The notes under the pieces: generated by a model | Databases searched by the model: none | What the model was told of the DNA's origin: nothing | What the model saw: only the letters and a program-made list of their open reading frames with translations | Translations under genes and position numbers: made by a program | Shown: positions 25,719-33,259 of the stretch, in pieces | Layout of the letters: every line of letters starts with the position of its first letter | Numbering within the stretch: position 1 is the stretch's first letter | Source of the DNA: a virus | DNA: 39,264 bases | Reading direction: 5' to 3' (one strand) | Virus record (IMG/VR): IMGVR_UViG_3300032053_000198 | Location: 1-39,264 of that record

Positions 25719-26693
25719 ATGAATTTATTTGCAAATAAAAAAGAAATTATTGAAGATGATTTTTTTGAAGGCGATGGTGTTATTGGAGATGCATTAGATG
25801 AAATAATTAATCATACTAATGATGTGAAAAATGCCAAGCAAAGTGATTTAATGGAAAGAGCTTCTAAAAATAGAAAAGAACTTAATGAATCTAAAAAAGA
25901 ACTGGGTATTAGGCGTGGGAAGCAAAGTAAATTTCCAAATAGGTCTCATAATTTCTTAGCAGAACCATCTGCTGATAGAGCCGTGCATTTTATACTTAAT
26001 CATCACAGAAGTGAAGCTTATAAAGATGGCGCTGATTTATGTCCACGTATTCTAATGGGAATTCCGGCATACAATAAACCCAGTAAGAAAAATGCATTTG
26101 AACATTTGATTGATGTGCAGGAAAAACTTCGCGAAGGTCGTGAGGGGCTTAGTTATCCAAAATGGATTATTATAAGTAATGATACATCAATGATAACTGA
26201 CCGAAATTTAATTACAAGGCTTGAAGAATTAAAGCCAACTACTCATGCAGCTGCATCTTATGGATTTGAAAGTATTCGATTAAATGGTCGATGGTTTGAT
26301 ATTTCTGAAAAAGACCAGGTTAATCTTAGGGGTTGCTATACTCAAGGAAGTATGAATAGTACTGATTGGGATTTTATAATAGGTAGTCAATTTAAAGAAT
26401 CTCCTCGATGGAGAATACTTATTGCACATGGGCCTTTTATAGCGGTCCGTGGCGATACTTTTATGGATATTGATTTTACATATATGGCGCAACACTCTAA
26501 AAAAGGTTTTTATCATTATATGGCACATATATCGATGGAATGTATGACAAGAAAACTTATGGTAGCGCAAGTAAAAACAAATGCAATGCAATTTGATAAC
26601 ATGACCAATCATAGAGGTCAATCTGAATTTGAAAATGACCAATCCGTCTTCACTTCTAAATGGCAAGATGTATTACCAGCTTCATTTAGGTGA
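25719..26693 (+). CDS. Putative glycosyltransferase-like protein
   Basis: A 324-residue protein behind a strong AAAGGAGGG ribosome binding site. The first 95 residues are charged and helical. From RILMGIPAYNKPSKKNAFEHL near 107-127 the text reads like the first strand and helix of a GT-A enzyme, followed by PKWIIISNDTSM near 145-156 and a later HGPFIAVRGDTFMDIDF near 240-256 that would suit the acceptor-site region. No clear DxD is seen, so the assignment is weak. It follows the methyltransferase-like gene by 14 bases, and both may modify the same glycan. Confidence 0.5.
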   Translation: MNLFANKKEIIEDDFFEGDGVIGDALDEIINHTNDVKNAKQSDLMERASKNRKELNESKKELGIRRGKQSKFPNRSHNFLAEPSADRAVHFILNHHRSEAYKDGADLCPRILMGIPAYNKPSKKNAFEHLIDVQEKLREGREGLSYPKWIIISNDTSMITDRNLITRLEELKPTTHAAASYGFESIRLNGRWFDISEKDQVNLRGCYTQGSMNSTDWDFIIGSQFKESPRWRILIAHGPFIAVRGDTFMDIDFTYMAQHSKKGFYHYMAHISMECMTRKLMVAQVKTNAMQFDNMTNHRGQSEFENDQSVFTSKWQDVLPASFR

Positions 26694-26713
26694 TATAAAC
26701 TTATAAAAAGGAG
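26694..26713 (+). promoter_or_regulatory. Orphan late box and ribosome binding site at the TnpB insertion
   Basis: TATAAAC at 26694-26700 is followed by AAAAAGGAG at 26705-26713, the layout seen before other late genes here, but no gene with a normal start codon follows. The TnpB element begins a few bases later. This looks like the left half of a gene start cut off by the insertion. Confidence 0.4.
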
Positions 26714-26781
26714 TTCTCCATAGGTATTGATTAAGTGAATAAAAGTGTGTAGATATGTTCAAAGCTATGTATATTTAAGTT

Positions 26782-28032
26782 ATGATAATAGGTCAAAAGA
26801 TATGTATTGCTCCTGATAAGGAGCAAATCGAGGTGTTTCGTAAGGCTTGCGGAATTGCTCGTTATACATATAATTGGGCTTTGTGTGAGTGGAAGCGTCA
26901 GAAATCACTAGGAGTGACGAAAGTCACTCGTAATGATTTAAAGAAGTTATGGAATGCAACAAAACCCGAATGGGTTTATGAAGCTCCAAAAGACGCTAAT
27001 CAACAACCATTCACGGATTTGTATAATGGATTAAATCGTTATTTTAAAAAACAATCTAAGTTCCCTAAAATGAAAAAGAAAGGGAGGTGTAAAGATTCGT
27101 TTTACATTAGCAATGACAAAGCAAGTATAGATGACTTATATATTAAGTTGCCGTTTGTCAGTAAAGTCCGTATGGATGAACGACTTAAACATAAAGTTAG
27201 AGACATTAAGATTATGTCATGCACCGTTTCGGCTCATGCTGATAAGTGGTATGTATCAGTTAATTATGAAATTGATGATTCACTAATACAAAAAGAATCA
27301 TTAATCAATATCGTTGGTATTGATGTAGGATTGAATGATTTTGCTGTGGACAGCAATGGAAATTCAACTAAATCGCCAAAACCTCTTAAAAAATATAAAG
27401 ATAAATTAGCTAAGTTACAAAGATGCTTATCTAAAAAGAAACGTGGTTCAAAGAACCGACAAAAAACCAGAAAGAAAGTTGCAAAATGTCATGCTAGGAT
27501 AGCAAATATACGCAAAGACTTTCTGCATAAATTGTCAACCGATTATGTTAAAAATAACAAATTGATTGCAATTGAAGACTTAGATGTAAAGCAGATGCTT
27601 AAAAACCACAAGTTGGCTTTACATATTGCAGATGCAAGTTGGGGTGAGTTCAAGCGTATGCTTGAATACAAATCCAAAAAATATAACAGTATTCTCATTA
27701 AAATCGACAAATATTTTGCTTCGACAAAAACTTGTTGTGAATGCGAAACAGTAAAAGACAAAATAGGCCTCGGTGACCGAGAATATATTTGTCATGTATG
27801 TGGTTCTTGTATGTCAAGAGACTATAATGCTTCCATTAATATACTTGCATATGCACTTAGAATTTTAATACCCAGAGCCTCTGGGGTTATGCCTATGGAG
27901 TTGGTGTCACTGGCGAAGCGAGCAATCGCTTCGCTAAACAACAACGATGAAGTACCCTTCGGGGATAACGATTCGTTTATCGAATCGCTAGGGAATCAAG
28001 TGTTGGTTTACGCTAACAACATGAATCGTTAA
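26782..28032 (+). CDS. tnpB: TnpB RNA-guided nuclease (IS200/IS605 OrfB)
   Basis: A 416-residue TnpB. The N-terminal helix-turn region (KACGIARYTYNWAL) is typical. The RuvC site is intact: Asp181 in IVGIDVGLNDFAVD, Glu265 in LIAIEDLDV, Asp347 in SRDYNASINI. The zinc ribbon CCEC...CHVC at 318-321 and 337-340 is complete. TnpB uses an omega RNA made from the element's 3' end to cut DNA next to a short TAM, which retains the element at its site. The last 55 codons overlap a hairpin-rich stretch likely to be that RNA. No ribosome binding site is seen before ATG 26782. There is no tnpA beside it. Confidence 0.93.
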   Translation: MIIGQKICIAPDKEQIEVFRKACGIARYTYNWALCEWKRQKSLGVTKVTRNDLKKLWNATKPEWVYEAPKDANQQPFTDLYNGLNRYFKKQSKFPKMKKKGRCKDSFYISNDKASIDDLYIKLPFVSKVRMDERLKHKVRDIKIMSCTVSAHADKWYVSVNYEIDDSLIQKESLINIVGIDVGLNDFAVDSNGNSTKSPKPLKKYKDKLAKLQRCLSKKKRGSKNRQKTRKKVAKCHARIANIRKDFLHKLSTDYVKNNKLIAIEDLDVKQMLKNHKLALHIADASWGEFKRMLEYKSKKYNSILIKIDKYFASTKTCCECETVKDKIGLGDREYICHVCGSCMSRDYNASINILAYALRILIPRASGVMPMELVSLAKRAIASLNNNDEVPFGDNDSFIESLGNQVLVYANNMNR

Positions 28033-28064
28033 TAATTGTGTAAAAGTATTTGACACTTCGGTGT
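27865..28064 (+). ncRNA. Probable omega RNA (reRNA) at the 3' end of tnpB
   Basis: Several perfect hairpins follow each other: CCCAGA/TCTGGG (27871-27885), GCGAAGCGA/TCGCTTCGC (27913-27934), CCC/GGG (27955-27963), CGATTCG/CGAATCG (27969-27987) and ACAC/GTGT with a TTCG loop (28053-28064). The stretch is richer in G+C than its surroundings and overlaps the tnpB 3' end, as known omega RNAs do. The guide would be the bases that follow the right end of the element, near 28065-28085. Confidence 0.65.
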
Positions 28065-28066
28065 TA

Positions 28067-28073
28067 TATAAAC
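28067..28073 (+). promoter_or_regulatory. Candidate late promoter box TATAAAC
   Basis: TATAAACTA directly to the right of the TnpB element's last hairpin, 46 bases before ATG 28113. It would drive the small gene there and lie inside the presumed guide segment of the omega RNA. Confidence 0.5.
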
Positions 28074-28112
28074 TATATTCACATTTATACACTTTTTATG
28101 AGGCAGATTATT

Positions 28113-28301
28113 ATGAGAATAAGTTCATTTAACAATGTTTTTGATAAAGCTAATTTAATTGAAGATAGTACCACTGGAGAGGAAGTCAATGCATTGGGTA
28201 ATAACTATCAAGATTATGGCGATGACGATGCGCATTTAAAGGCATTTAACCAAGGGTTAGATGTTATGGAGCGGTTTAAAAATACTCATGTTGGTTATTG
28301 A
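28113..28301 (+). CDS. Small hypothetical late protein (62 residues)
   Basis: A 62-residue acidic protein (MRISSFNNVFDKANLIEDST). ATG 28113 is favoured over the in-frame ATG 28098 because GAGG lies 9 bases before it. A terminator starts 2 bases after the stop. A TATAAAC box upstream suggests late expression. No domain is recognised. The TnpB element lies immediately upstream and may have separated the gene from part of its original control region. Confidence 0.6.
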   Translation: MRISSFNNVFDKANLIEDSTTGEEVNALGNNYQDYGDDDAHLKAFNQGLDVMERFKNTHVGY

Positions 28302-28303
28302 TT

Positions 28304-28327
28304 AAAGGCTGTTATCAGCCTTTTTTA
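28304..28327 (+). terminator. Terminator after the small late gene
   Basis: AAAGGCTG/CAGCCTTT, an 8-base perfect stem with a TTAT loop and a T run. The same TTAT loop occurs in the uvsX terminator. Confidence 0.9.
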
Positions 28328-28347
28328 TTTCATATTTATTCCAAATA

Positions 28348-28357
28348 ATTCTATATT
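28348..28357 (+). promoter_or_regulatory. ATTCTATATT promoter-like motif
   Basis: Exact repeat of the motif at 8412 and 34023, about 30 bases before the clamp-like gene and just after a terminator. It would place the transcript start near 28364. Confidence 0.5.
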
Positions 28358-28386
28358 TTAATTTAACATCTAATCTCGGACACATC

Positions 28387-29256
28387 ATGGCTTATTCAAT
28401 AATATTTTCAAAACCCTATATCGATGTTTTAAAAAAAATATCAAGAATTCTTAAAATTTGTCAGAGAAATCATATTTTACTATTTCAAGATAAGGGATTG
28501 AGTAAGATATCACTTATGGATATGAATGTAATTATTCATATAAAAGCTGATTCAACCCACGCTAACATTAATTCTGAAGAGCTTGGAATAACTAATTTGG
28601 ATGTATTTTTAAAATACCTAGACGCGGTTAATTACCCGGAGGGTAAAACATCTATTAATTGTTCTGTAGAGCGTAGTACAAAAGGTAAAGATTATGAATC
28701 GTTAGTGATAAAGGGTTTGTATGCAACTTATCGCATGGTTGTTGCTACACCAACTATATTTATCCCCAGATATGATAGGAATATTATTTCAGAACGCGGT
28801 AGTGATGTCCTTAAGTTAGTGTCTCAATTTTATCTAGATAAGGATGACGTTAATAGATTGGAAGAGGATATTAGATTAGTTGGTGGTGCCGATTTATTTA
28901 CTTTAATGGTTGACTCTGGTGAAATTCATTTATTCATGAGAGGACTTCAAAATGAGCAGGTTACTAAAAAAATTGACCCATTAAAGGTTAGAGTATTTGA
29001 TGATTATACCACTAAAGGAGTTCCAGGGGAAGACCCATTTCGAATATTTCCATCTCGTTTTTTTAAATATATGTCACAGTTTAATTGTGATTTTGATGTT
29101 GAAATTAGGGTTCTTGAAAGACTTGATGGTAATATAGTTGCAATCAAAGCATATGGTAAAATCGAAATAGTTGGACAAGCTCCAATTGATATAATGATAG
29201 GTACTCAAGAAAGTAGTGCGGCAGTTGTTATGAATAGCTTTGAAGTTATTGAATAA
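28387..29256 (+). CDS. 45: Probable sliding clamp, gp45/PCNA-like
   Basis: A 289-residue protein with the repeated pattern of a two-domain clamp subunit. Domain 1: helix KPYIDVLKKISRILK, strand HILLFQDKGLSKISLMDMNVIIHIKA, then NLDVFLKYLDAVN and the strand pair ending TYRMVVATPTIFIPR. Domain 2: DKDDVNRLEEDIRLVG, LFTLMVDSGEIHLFMRG, RIFPSRFFKYMSQF, NIVAIKAYGKIEIVGQAPIDIMIG. The order of features follows T4 gp45 (228 residues), which forms a trimeric ring around DNA and also activates late transcription. Identity is low and the call rests on fold pattern, size and company of clamp loader genes. Promoter-like ATTCTATATT lies upstream; the ribosome binding site is weak. Confidence 0.6.
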   Translation: MAYSIIFSKPYIDVLKKISRILKICQRNHILLFQDKGLSKISLMDMNVIIHIKADSTHANINSEELGITNLDVFLKYLDAVNYPEGKTSINCSVERSTKGKDYESLVIKGLYATYRMVVATPTIFIPRYDRNIISERGSDVLKLVSQFYLDKDDVNRLEEDIRLVGGADLFTLMVDSGEIHLFMRGLQNEQVTKKIDPLKVRVFDDYTTKGVPGEDPFRIFPSRFFKYMSQFNCDFDVEIRVLERLDGNIVAIKAYGKIEIVGQAPIDIMIGTQESSAAVVMNSFEVIE

Positions 29257-29276
29257 ATATTAAGGAACTCGTTGTT

Positions 29277-29283
29277 TATAAAC
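29277..29283 (+). promoter_or_regulatory. Candidate late promoter box TATAAAC
   Basis: TATAAACTATTAT, nearly identical to the box at 33219 over 13 bases, 40 bases before the ATG of a virion-like gene at 29317. Confidence 0.6.
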
Positions 29284-29316
29284 TATTATCAATATTAGTA
29301 AGCAGCGGGTTACCCA

Positions 29317-31125
29317 ATGAAAATTAGAAGAGATGAATTATTAAAACATCTGACTGAAGCAGTGTCTCCACGAACAAAATCTGATGGCGTTTTTAGCAAA
29401 TCAAGCGTTTTAGAGTCATTACAGCCACACATATTAAAGAACACCGAACAATCAAAAAAGTTCAATGATGTACGCCAGAAATTACAAGAGAGTGCTATTA
29501 AGAATCCTGCTAAAGGAATTGTGAGTCCTACCCTTGAATCCGTTACTAAAGTATGGCAACCCAAAACAAATGTTACAAATATTGTTAAACGAGTATTGGT
29601 AGAGGCTGCGCTGGATGCGCGAGAAAATCCTAATGCATTTAGATTGGATTTAAAATCTATTGTTATGGACAAATGTCACGCAAAATTCTCATTAAAAAGA
29701 GCCAATCAAGTTGCTGTATGTGAATTGCTATATCCAAATGCAAATGATAAAATTACTATAAAAGTTTCGGCAGATGGATTTGATGATGTTTTGGAAGAAA
29801 TAGGTCTTGAGGATGAGCAGTATGTAAATAATTTTGGTGATTATATACTTCAAATGGTGGATGAGTCTATTCTTGGGGATGTACAATCTAAGCAAATTGG
29901 AAGAAACGCACCACAAAGAACTCAATTAATGGTTGGTAATAAAAGTGGTGGGTTAACTGGCTATCCAACTACCTGGGAAACTGGTTCTGATTTGTGGGAA
30001 TCTGATATGAATACATTCGCCAATTTAATGCCAATAGTTGAAGAAGTGGAAGATGATTTTTATGAGCCAATTTCATTCAGCACCCCTCAAAATAATTTTA
30101 CTAAATCCAAAAAATCTAAGGAGCCAGCATGGGTTATGGAATCGTTTCCGTCATCTGATATGCACTCTGATATAAAACAATTTAAAGACCTAATGAAACT
30201 CATGGAAGCTGGCGCTCCTCTTGGACCAGCTGATGTAAATGCAAATGATAGTGAAGATGATGTATCTATGGCTGGTGAAGGACCGGCAGACCCAGGCTTA
30301 GATGCTGGTGGAGGTATGGATGATGTATTCGGTGATACGTTCGGTGCGGATGATTTTTCAATGGATAATGGCGCTAATGCAGATGTTGGCGATTTTAGCG
30401 CTGATTTCGGTGGTGGTTTTGGCGGTGGTGGTGAAGCTGGTGGTCTTGACGCTGGTGGAATTAATGCAGATGAAGGTGGATTGGCTGAGGGCGATGAAGA
30501 AGAGGAATTTCTGAATTTTAGTGATAAAACGGATTGGTTGAATAGCTCTTTAGATACAATGCAAAAATTAACATCAAATTCAGTAGCTCAACAAATGCAA
30601 AAAGGCTCCGGCGTTATTTTAACATCTGATGAAATTCTCAGTGGTACACAAGGTATTAAAAATGATATGCCTGGTGATATTGTTAATAAATTCTTAAAGG
30701 TATATCCAGAGCTTGATACTGAATTAACTGTAACGCAACTCGATGAAATCGAAGAGAAATTATCACTAGATGATGGACAATTTGATTCATGGTTACAGCA
30801 AAAACTTCCAGAATTTACTGGAACTCAAGAAGTTGATGATACCCTTAATAATGAAATGTTCATGCCTTTTGAACCTATGGGTGGAGAGGCTGAAATGGGT
30901 GGAGAAGTTGAAATGGGTGGAGAACCATTTGATGACGGAATGGGCGATGAATTTGGCGCTGTTCCTGAAGAAAGTGAATTTAATGACTTGCTTGATGATT
31001 TTTCAGAAGAAAGTTCAACTCCAGAATACATGCAGGCAGAGAAGGATGTCGTTGGCCCTGAGCTTAATGAGTTTCCAAATGTCGATGAAGGCGCACCTAT
31101 TGAGAATAAACCTCCTCGTAGATAA
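29317..31125 (+). CDS. Large acidic, Gly/Asp-rich late protein (probable virion component)
   Basis: A 602-residue protein. The N-terminus (MKIRRDELLKHLTEAVSP) is a basic amphipathic helix of the type seen on proteins packaged into T4 proheads. Residues 1-260 look folded; residues 300-400 are a low-complexity stretch of Gly, Asp, Ala and Glu; 405-510 form a helical region; then comes a short tandem repeat (EMGGE, three times) coded by an imperfect 18-base repeat near 30886-30930, and an acidic tail. A late box precedes and a terminator follows. Charged low-complexity composition suits a scaffold, core or internal head protein. No catalytic motif. Role inferred. Confidence 0.6.
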   Translation: MKIRRDELLKHLTEAVSPRTKSDGVFSKSSVLESLQPHILKNTEQSKKFNDVRQKLQESAIKNPAKGIVSPTLESVTKVWQPKTNVTNIVKRVLVEAALDARENPNAFRLDLKSIVMDKCHAKFSLKRANQVAVCELLYPNANDKITIKVSADGFDDVLEEIGLEDEQYVNNFGDYILQMVDESILGDVQSKQIGRNAPQRTQLMVGNKSGGLTGYPTTWETGSDLWESDMNTFANLMPIVEEVEDDFYEPISFSTPQNNFTKSKKSKEPAWVMESFPSSDMHSDIKQFKDLMKLMEAGAPLGPADVNANDSEDDVSMAGEGPADPGLDAGGGMDDVFGDTFGADDFSMDNGANADVGDFSADFGGGFGGGGEAGGLDAGGINADEGGLAEGDEEEEFLNFSDKTDWLNSSLDTMQKLTSNSVAQQMQKGSGVILTSDEILSGTQGIKNDMPGDIVNKFLKVYPELDTELTVTQLDEIEEKLSLDDGQFDSWLQQKLPEFTGTQEVDDTLNNEMFMPFEPMGGEAEMGGEVEMGGEPFDDGMGDEFGAVPEESEFNDLLDDFSEESSTPEYMQAEKDVVGPELNEFPNVDEGAPIENKPPRR

Positions 31126-31128
31126 CAT

Positions 31129-31160
31129 AAAAAAAGAGTCATTTTTAAATGGCTCTTTTT
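31129..31160 (+). terminator. Terminator after the acidic late gene
   Basis: AAAAAGAGTCATT and AATGGCTCTTTTT pair (one G-T pair) around a TTTA loop and run into T-rich sequence. Confidence 0.85.
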
Positions 31161-31171
31161 GTTTTTAATAA

Positions 31172-31177
31172 TATATT
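31172..31177 (+). promoter_or_regulatory. TATATT promoter-like box before the second clamp-like gene
   Basis: TATATTTTG, also the core at 34027, directly after a terminator and 35 bases before ATG 31212. Low information content on its own. Confidence 0.35.
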
Positions 31178-31211
31178 TTGACATTAAATACTAATTAATC
31201 TAGGTGGATAT

Positions 31212-32423
31212 ATGTCAGAACTTAAAACAATACAAACTCCAACAGTAATGACTGTCAGTGCATTTAGTGGGATATCACAAAAATTAAATTTTTTAGCACA
31301 AGCTATAAGAAATGAATCCGATGCTGAAGGTAGAAAATTATATATAGAATGCTTTAATGAAGACCGTAAAATAAACGGCGCATGGGAGCCTGTTAATGTA
31401 ATTAGACTCAGTATCGATTGTGATATATGGACAGAGATTCATCCTTATGATAAAAAAGATGGTGATATTTTACCCAAAAACATATCAGTCAATTTATTTG
31501 ATTTTTTCAATATAGTAGATAATTGTAAAGATGATATGATTAGCTTTTGGATTGATGAAGATGGCGAATCTCCAGAAATAGTTATCAATAGTTTTTATAA
31601 TGAGCATCGTAATCAAGATGAGTTGGAAGTTCGTATGCCAATTCATGATATTGATTTCCCTATAAGGGATTTGGTTAATGAGGACCCCGATGTGGTATTC
31701 ACATTTGAACTAGCTCCAATCGTTTTATACACTGTTATGGCTGAATTAAATATTGAAAATAGAACTGAGGGATTGTCAATTATTATTGATAATGGAAAAT
31801 TAAAATTCCAATCAAACTACAATGGATATAAAGTTCATCTGGATTTTAATGAGCATGCTGATATTAATTATTTCATTCAAAATGCATCTGTATTTATTCC
31901 TTTTAATATTATGTCTCTGATATCTGGTAGTGGAAGTATATCTAGTTTGAAATTTATTGTAACCGATACTCATGTAATTGTAAATACTGATGATTATAAA
32001 TTTTCATATAAATTAGAAAAAATGGCTAATAAATTTTCAATAGATGTGGAAGCGGAAGACTTCCTTGTATGTGAAAGCGAATTGATGCAGCATGTTGGTG
32101 GGTTGATAAATAGACTTAACAAGTCATCTAATTTTGGTGAGTTAGTTATATCTAAAATTGATGAATTTACAGCAGAAATCACATGCCACAATAAAGATAG
32201 ATATAAAATTAGTGTTTATAGTGATTTTGCAGTTCTATCAGATAATAGTTTAACAATTGATAGTAGAATTTTTGAGCGTATTTTTACTAAAAATATGGTT
32301 GATGCAGTTGCCGTTCAAATTTGTAAAAATGGTGATGCCTTTATCAAGATTGTAACGCCAGTTTATGTTAAAGTTTTAATGTATAATAACGAAGAGTTTA
32401 GTAATTATAGGGAGTCACTATGA
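31212..32423 (+). CDS. Second clamp-like protein, resembling three-domain beta clamp (DnaN)
   Basis: A 403-residue protein whose strand and motif order resembles the bacterial beta clamp. Domain 1: helix FSGISQKLNFLAQAI, then IRLSIDCDIWTEI, and LPKNISVNLFDFFNIVDNC like the DnaN segment before its first helix pair. The phrase IHDIDFPIRDL matches the conserved DFP turn of DnaN. Domain 2: VFTFELAPIVLYTVMAELN, EGLSIIIDNGKLKFQ, NASVFIPFNIMSLISGSG, YKFSYKLEKMANKFS. Domain 3: LMQHVGGLINRL to the end. Length fits DnaN (about 370). Identity is low; no search was possible. Start ATG follows AGGTGG. The next gene overlaps by 4 bases. Alternatives: another replication or late-transcription accessory protein. 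Confidence 0.45.
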   Translation: MSELKTIQTPTVMTVSAFSGISQKLNFLAQAIRNESDAEGRKLYIECFNEDRKINGAWEPVNVIRLSIDCDIWTEIHPYDKKDGDILPKNISVNLFDFFNIVDNCKDDMISFWIDEDGESPEIVINSFYNEHRNQDELEVRMPIHDIDFPIRDLVNEDPDVVFTFELAPIVLYTVMAELNIENRTEGLSIIIDNGKLKFQSNYNGYKVHLDFNEHADINYFIQNASVFIPFNIMSLISGSGSISSLKFIVTDTHVIVNTDDYKFSYKLEKMANKFSIDVEAEDFLVCESELMQHVGGLINRLNKSSNFGELVISKIDEFTAEITCHNKDRYKISVYSDFAVLSDNSLTIDSRIFERIFTKNMVDAVAVQICKNGDAFIKIVTPVYVKVLMYNNEEFSNYRESL

Positions 32424-32617
32424 GTAAAGTTTTATTTTGTGCAGATGGATTTGATGATAGCGGTAACGCATTAACCTCTAGGATTGAAACTTTAACTGTT
32501 CAGCAATATACTACAACTAAAGTTATTGCGAGCGATGCTAATGGAATGTTAAGGGCTCTTCATTTAAATAGATGTAAAGTATTAGCTGAAGAATCAGCAG
32601 CGTTTTTATATGGATGA
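32420..32617 (+). CDS. Small hypothetical protein coupled to the clamp-like gene
   Basis: A 65-residue protein (MSKVLFCADGFDDSGNALTS) whose ATG overlaps the stop of the clamp-like gene as ATGA; GGGAG lies 6 bases upstream. No motif recognised. Its TGA stop is at the first base of a bidirectional terminator. Tight coupling suggests a joint role with the clamp-like protein. Confidence 0.6.
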   Translation: MSKVLFCADGFDDSGNALTSRIETLTVQQYTTTKVIASDANGMLRALHLNRCKVLAEESAAFLYG

Positions 32618-32648
32618 AAAATAGGCGATTAATCGCCTATTTTTTTTT
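32617..32648. terminator. Bidirectional terminator between convergent genes
   Basis: A 28-base perfect palindrome with arms AAAAATAGGCGATT and AATCGCCTATTTTT. It contains the last base of the plus-strand stop (32615-32617) and the whole minus-strand stop (32637-32639), so it ends both transcription units. Confidence 0.9.
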
Positions 32649-33170
32649 CTTCTTTTTCTTTTTTGGCTCTTCTTTTTCTTCTTCTTCTGGAAACTCATCT
32701 ATTTCAGCAAACATATCCTCTTCTGGTTCTTCGTCTACATCAACTTCTTCATTTTCATCAAACCCCTCTGGTATGAAATCTTCACCCTCTTCTTCCTCTG
32801 GTAATTCCATTGGACTGAATAAGTCTTCTAATTCATCGACTATTTCATTTTCAGGTACCGATTCCGGTCCAAAATCAAGGTCTGCTTCAGCTTCTAATCC
32901 AAACTCCTCTTCAGCTGGGACAGCCATTAATGCATCAAGTTCTTCTTGTTCTTTTTCAGGACCCGTAGTTAAAGTTTCTTCGAATTTACGTTGAACTTCT
33001 TGTGATATATCTCCACCAGCTATTCGCTCATATTTGCTAGGCTCAAACATTTCATCATAATTAACCTCATCAAAAGTTCGCTTCCATAAAGCTTCGAGCT
33101 CTCGATATGTTTTTCCGCTTTGGTCAGCCCATCGTTTTATATAAGATGAGTGTAGTATAGGTCTTTTCAT
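32637..33170 (-). CDS. Late virion-like protein with acidic middle and poly-Lys end
   Basis: A 177-residue protein. The N-terminus, MKRPILHSSYIKRWADQSGK followed by TYRELEALWKRTFDEV, is a compact helical motif (aromatic plus WA..GK...LW) that I recall from small phage structural proteins. Residues 75-165 are overwhelmingly Glu, Asp and Pro. The last eight residues are Lys, coded by the A-rich flank of the terminator. A TATAAAC box lies 30 bases upstream on the same strand. Internal head or scaffold-type protein is the best guess. The Ser-rich frame on the opposite strand is its complement and not a gene. Confidence 0.65.
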   Translation of the reverse strand: MKRPILHSSYIKRWADQSGKTYRELEALWKRTFDEVNYDEMFEPSKYERIAGGDISQEVQRKFEETLTTGPEKEQEELDALMAVPAEEEFGLEAEADLDFGPESVPENEIVDELEDLFSPMELPEEEEGEDFIPEGFDENEEVDVDEEPEEDMFAEIDEFPEEEEKEEPKKKKKKKK

Positions 33171-33199
33171 ATTTATTTGTCTTTTAAATGATATTTACT

Positions 33200-33225
33200 G
33201 TTTATAATTTGAGTCATGTATAAAC
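33200..33225. promoter_or_regulatory. Back-to-back late promoter boxes
   Basis: TATAAAC on the minus strand (33206-33200) faces the gene starting at 33170, and TATAAACTATTAT on the plus strand (33219) faces the gene starting at 33260. They are 12 bases apart, forming a divergent late promoter pair. Confidence 0.65.
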
Positions 33226-33259
33226 TATTATAAATCAATTAAGATGAAGAGGTCCTGTT

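Larger units (their letters stand above)
26732..28064 (+). mobile_element. IS200/IS605-type element with tnpB only; ends approximate
   Basis: The element holds a tnpB gene and its structured 3' region and lacks tnpA. Proposed left limit: just after TTGAT at 26727-26731, which equals the target/TAM of ISDra2. Proposed right limit: the ACAC-TTCG-GTGT hairpin at 28053-28064, of the subterminal type that IS200/IS605 transposases recognise. No target duplication is expected for this family. Both limits are inference; without TnpA the element would need help in trans to move. Confidence 0.5.

Noticed and set aside
30886-30930. Short tandem repeat considered as a CRISPR-like or regulatory array
   Set aside because: It is in frame, about 18 bases long, imperfect and codes for EMGGE repeats in an acidic protein; there are no spacers.
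32614-32994. Long plus-strand frame of almost only Ser, Gly and Asn
   Set aside because: It is the complement of the Glu/Asp-rich minus-strand gene at 32637-33170, which has its own late box; the composition is a by-product.
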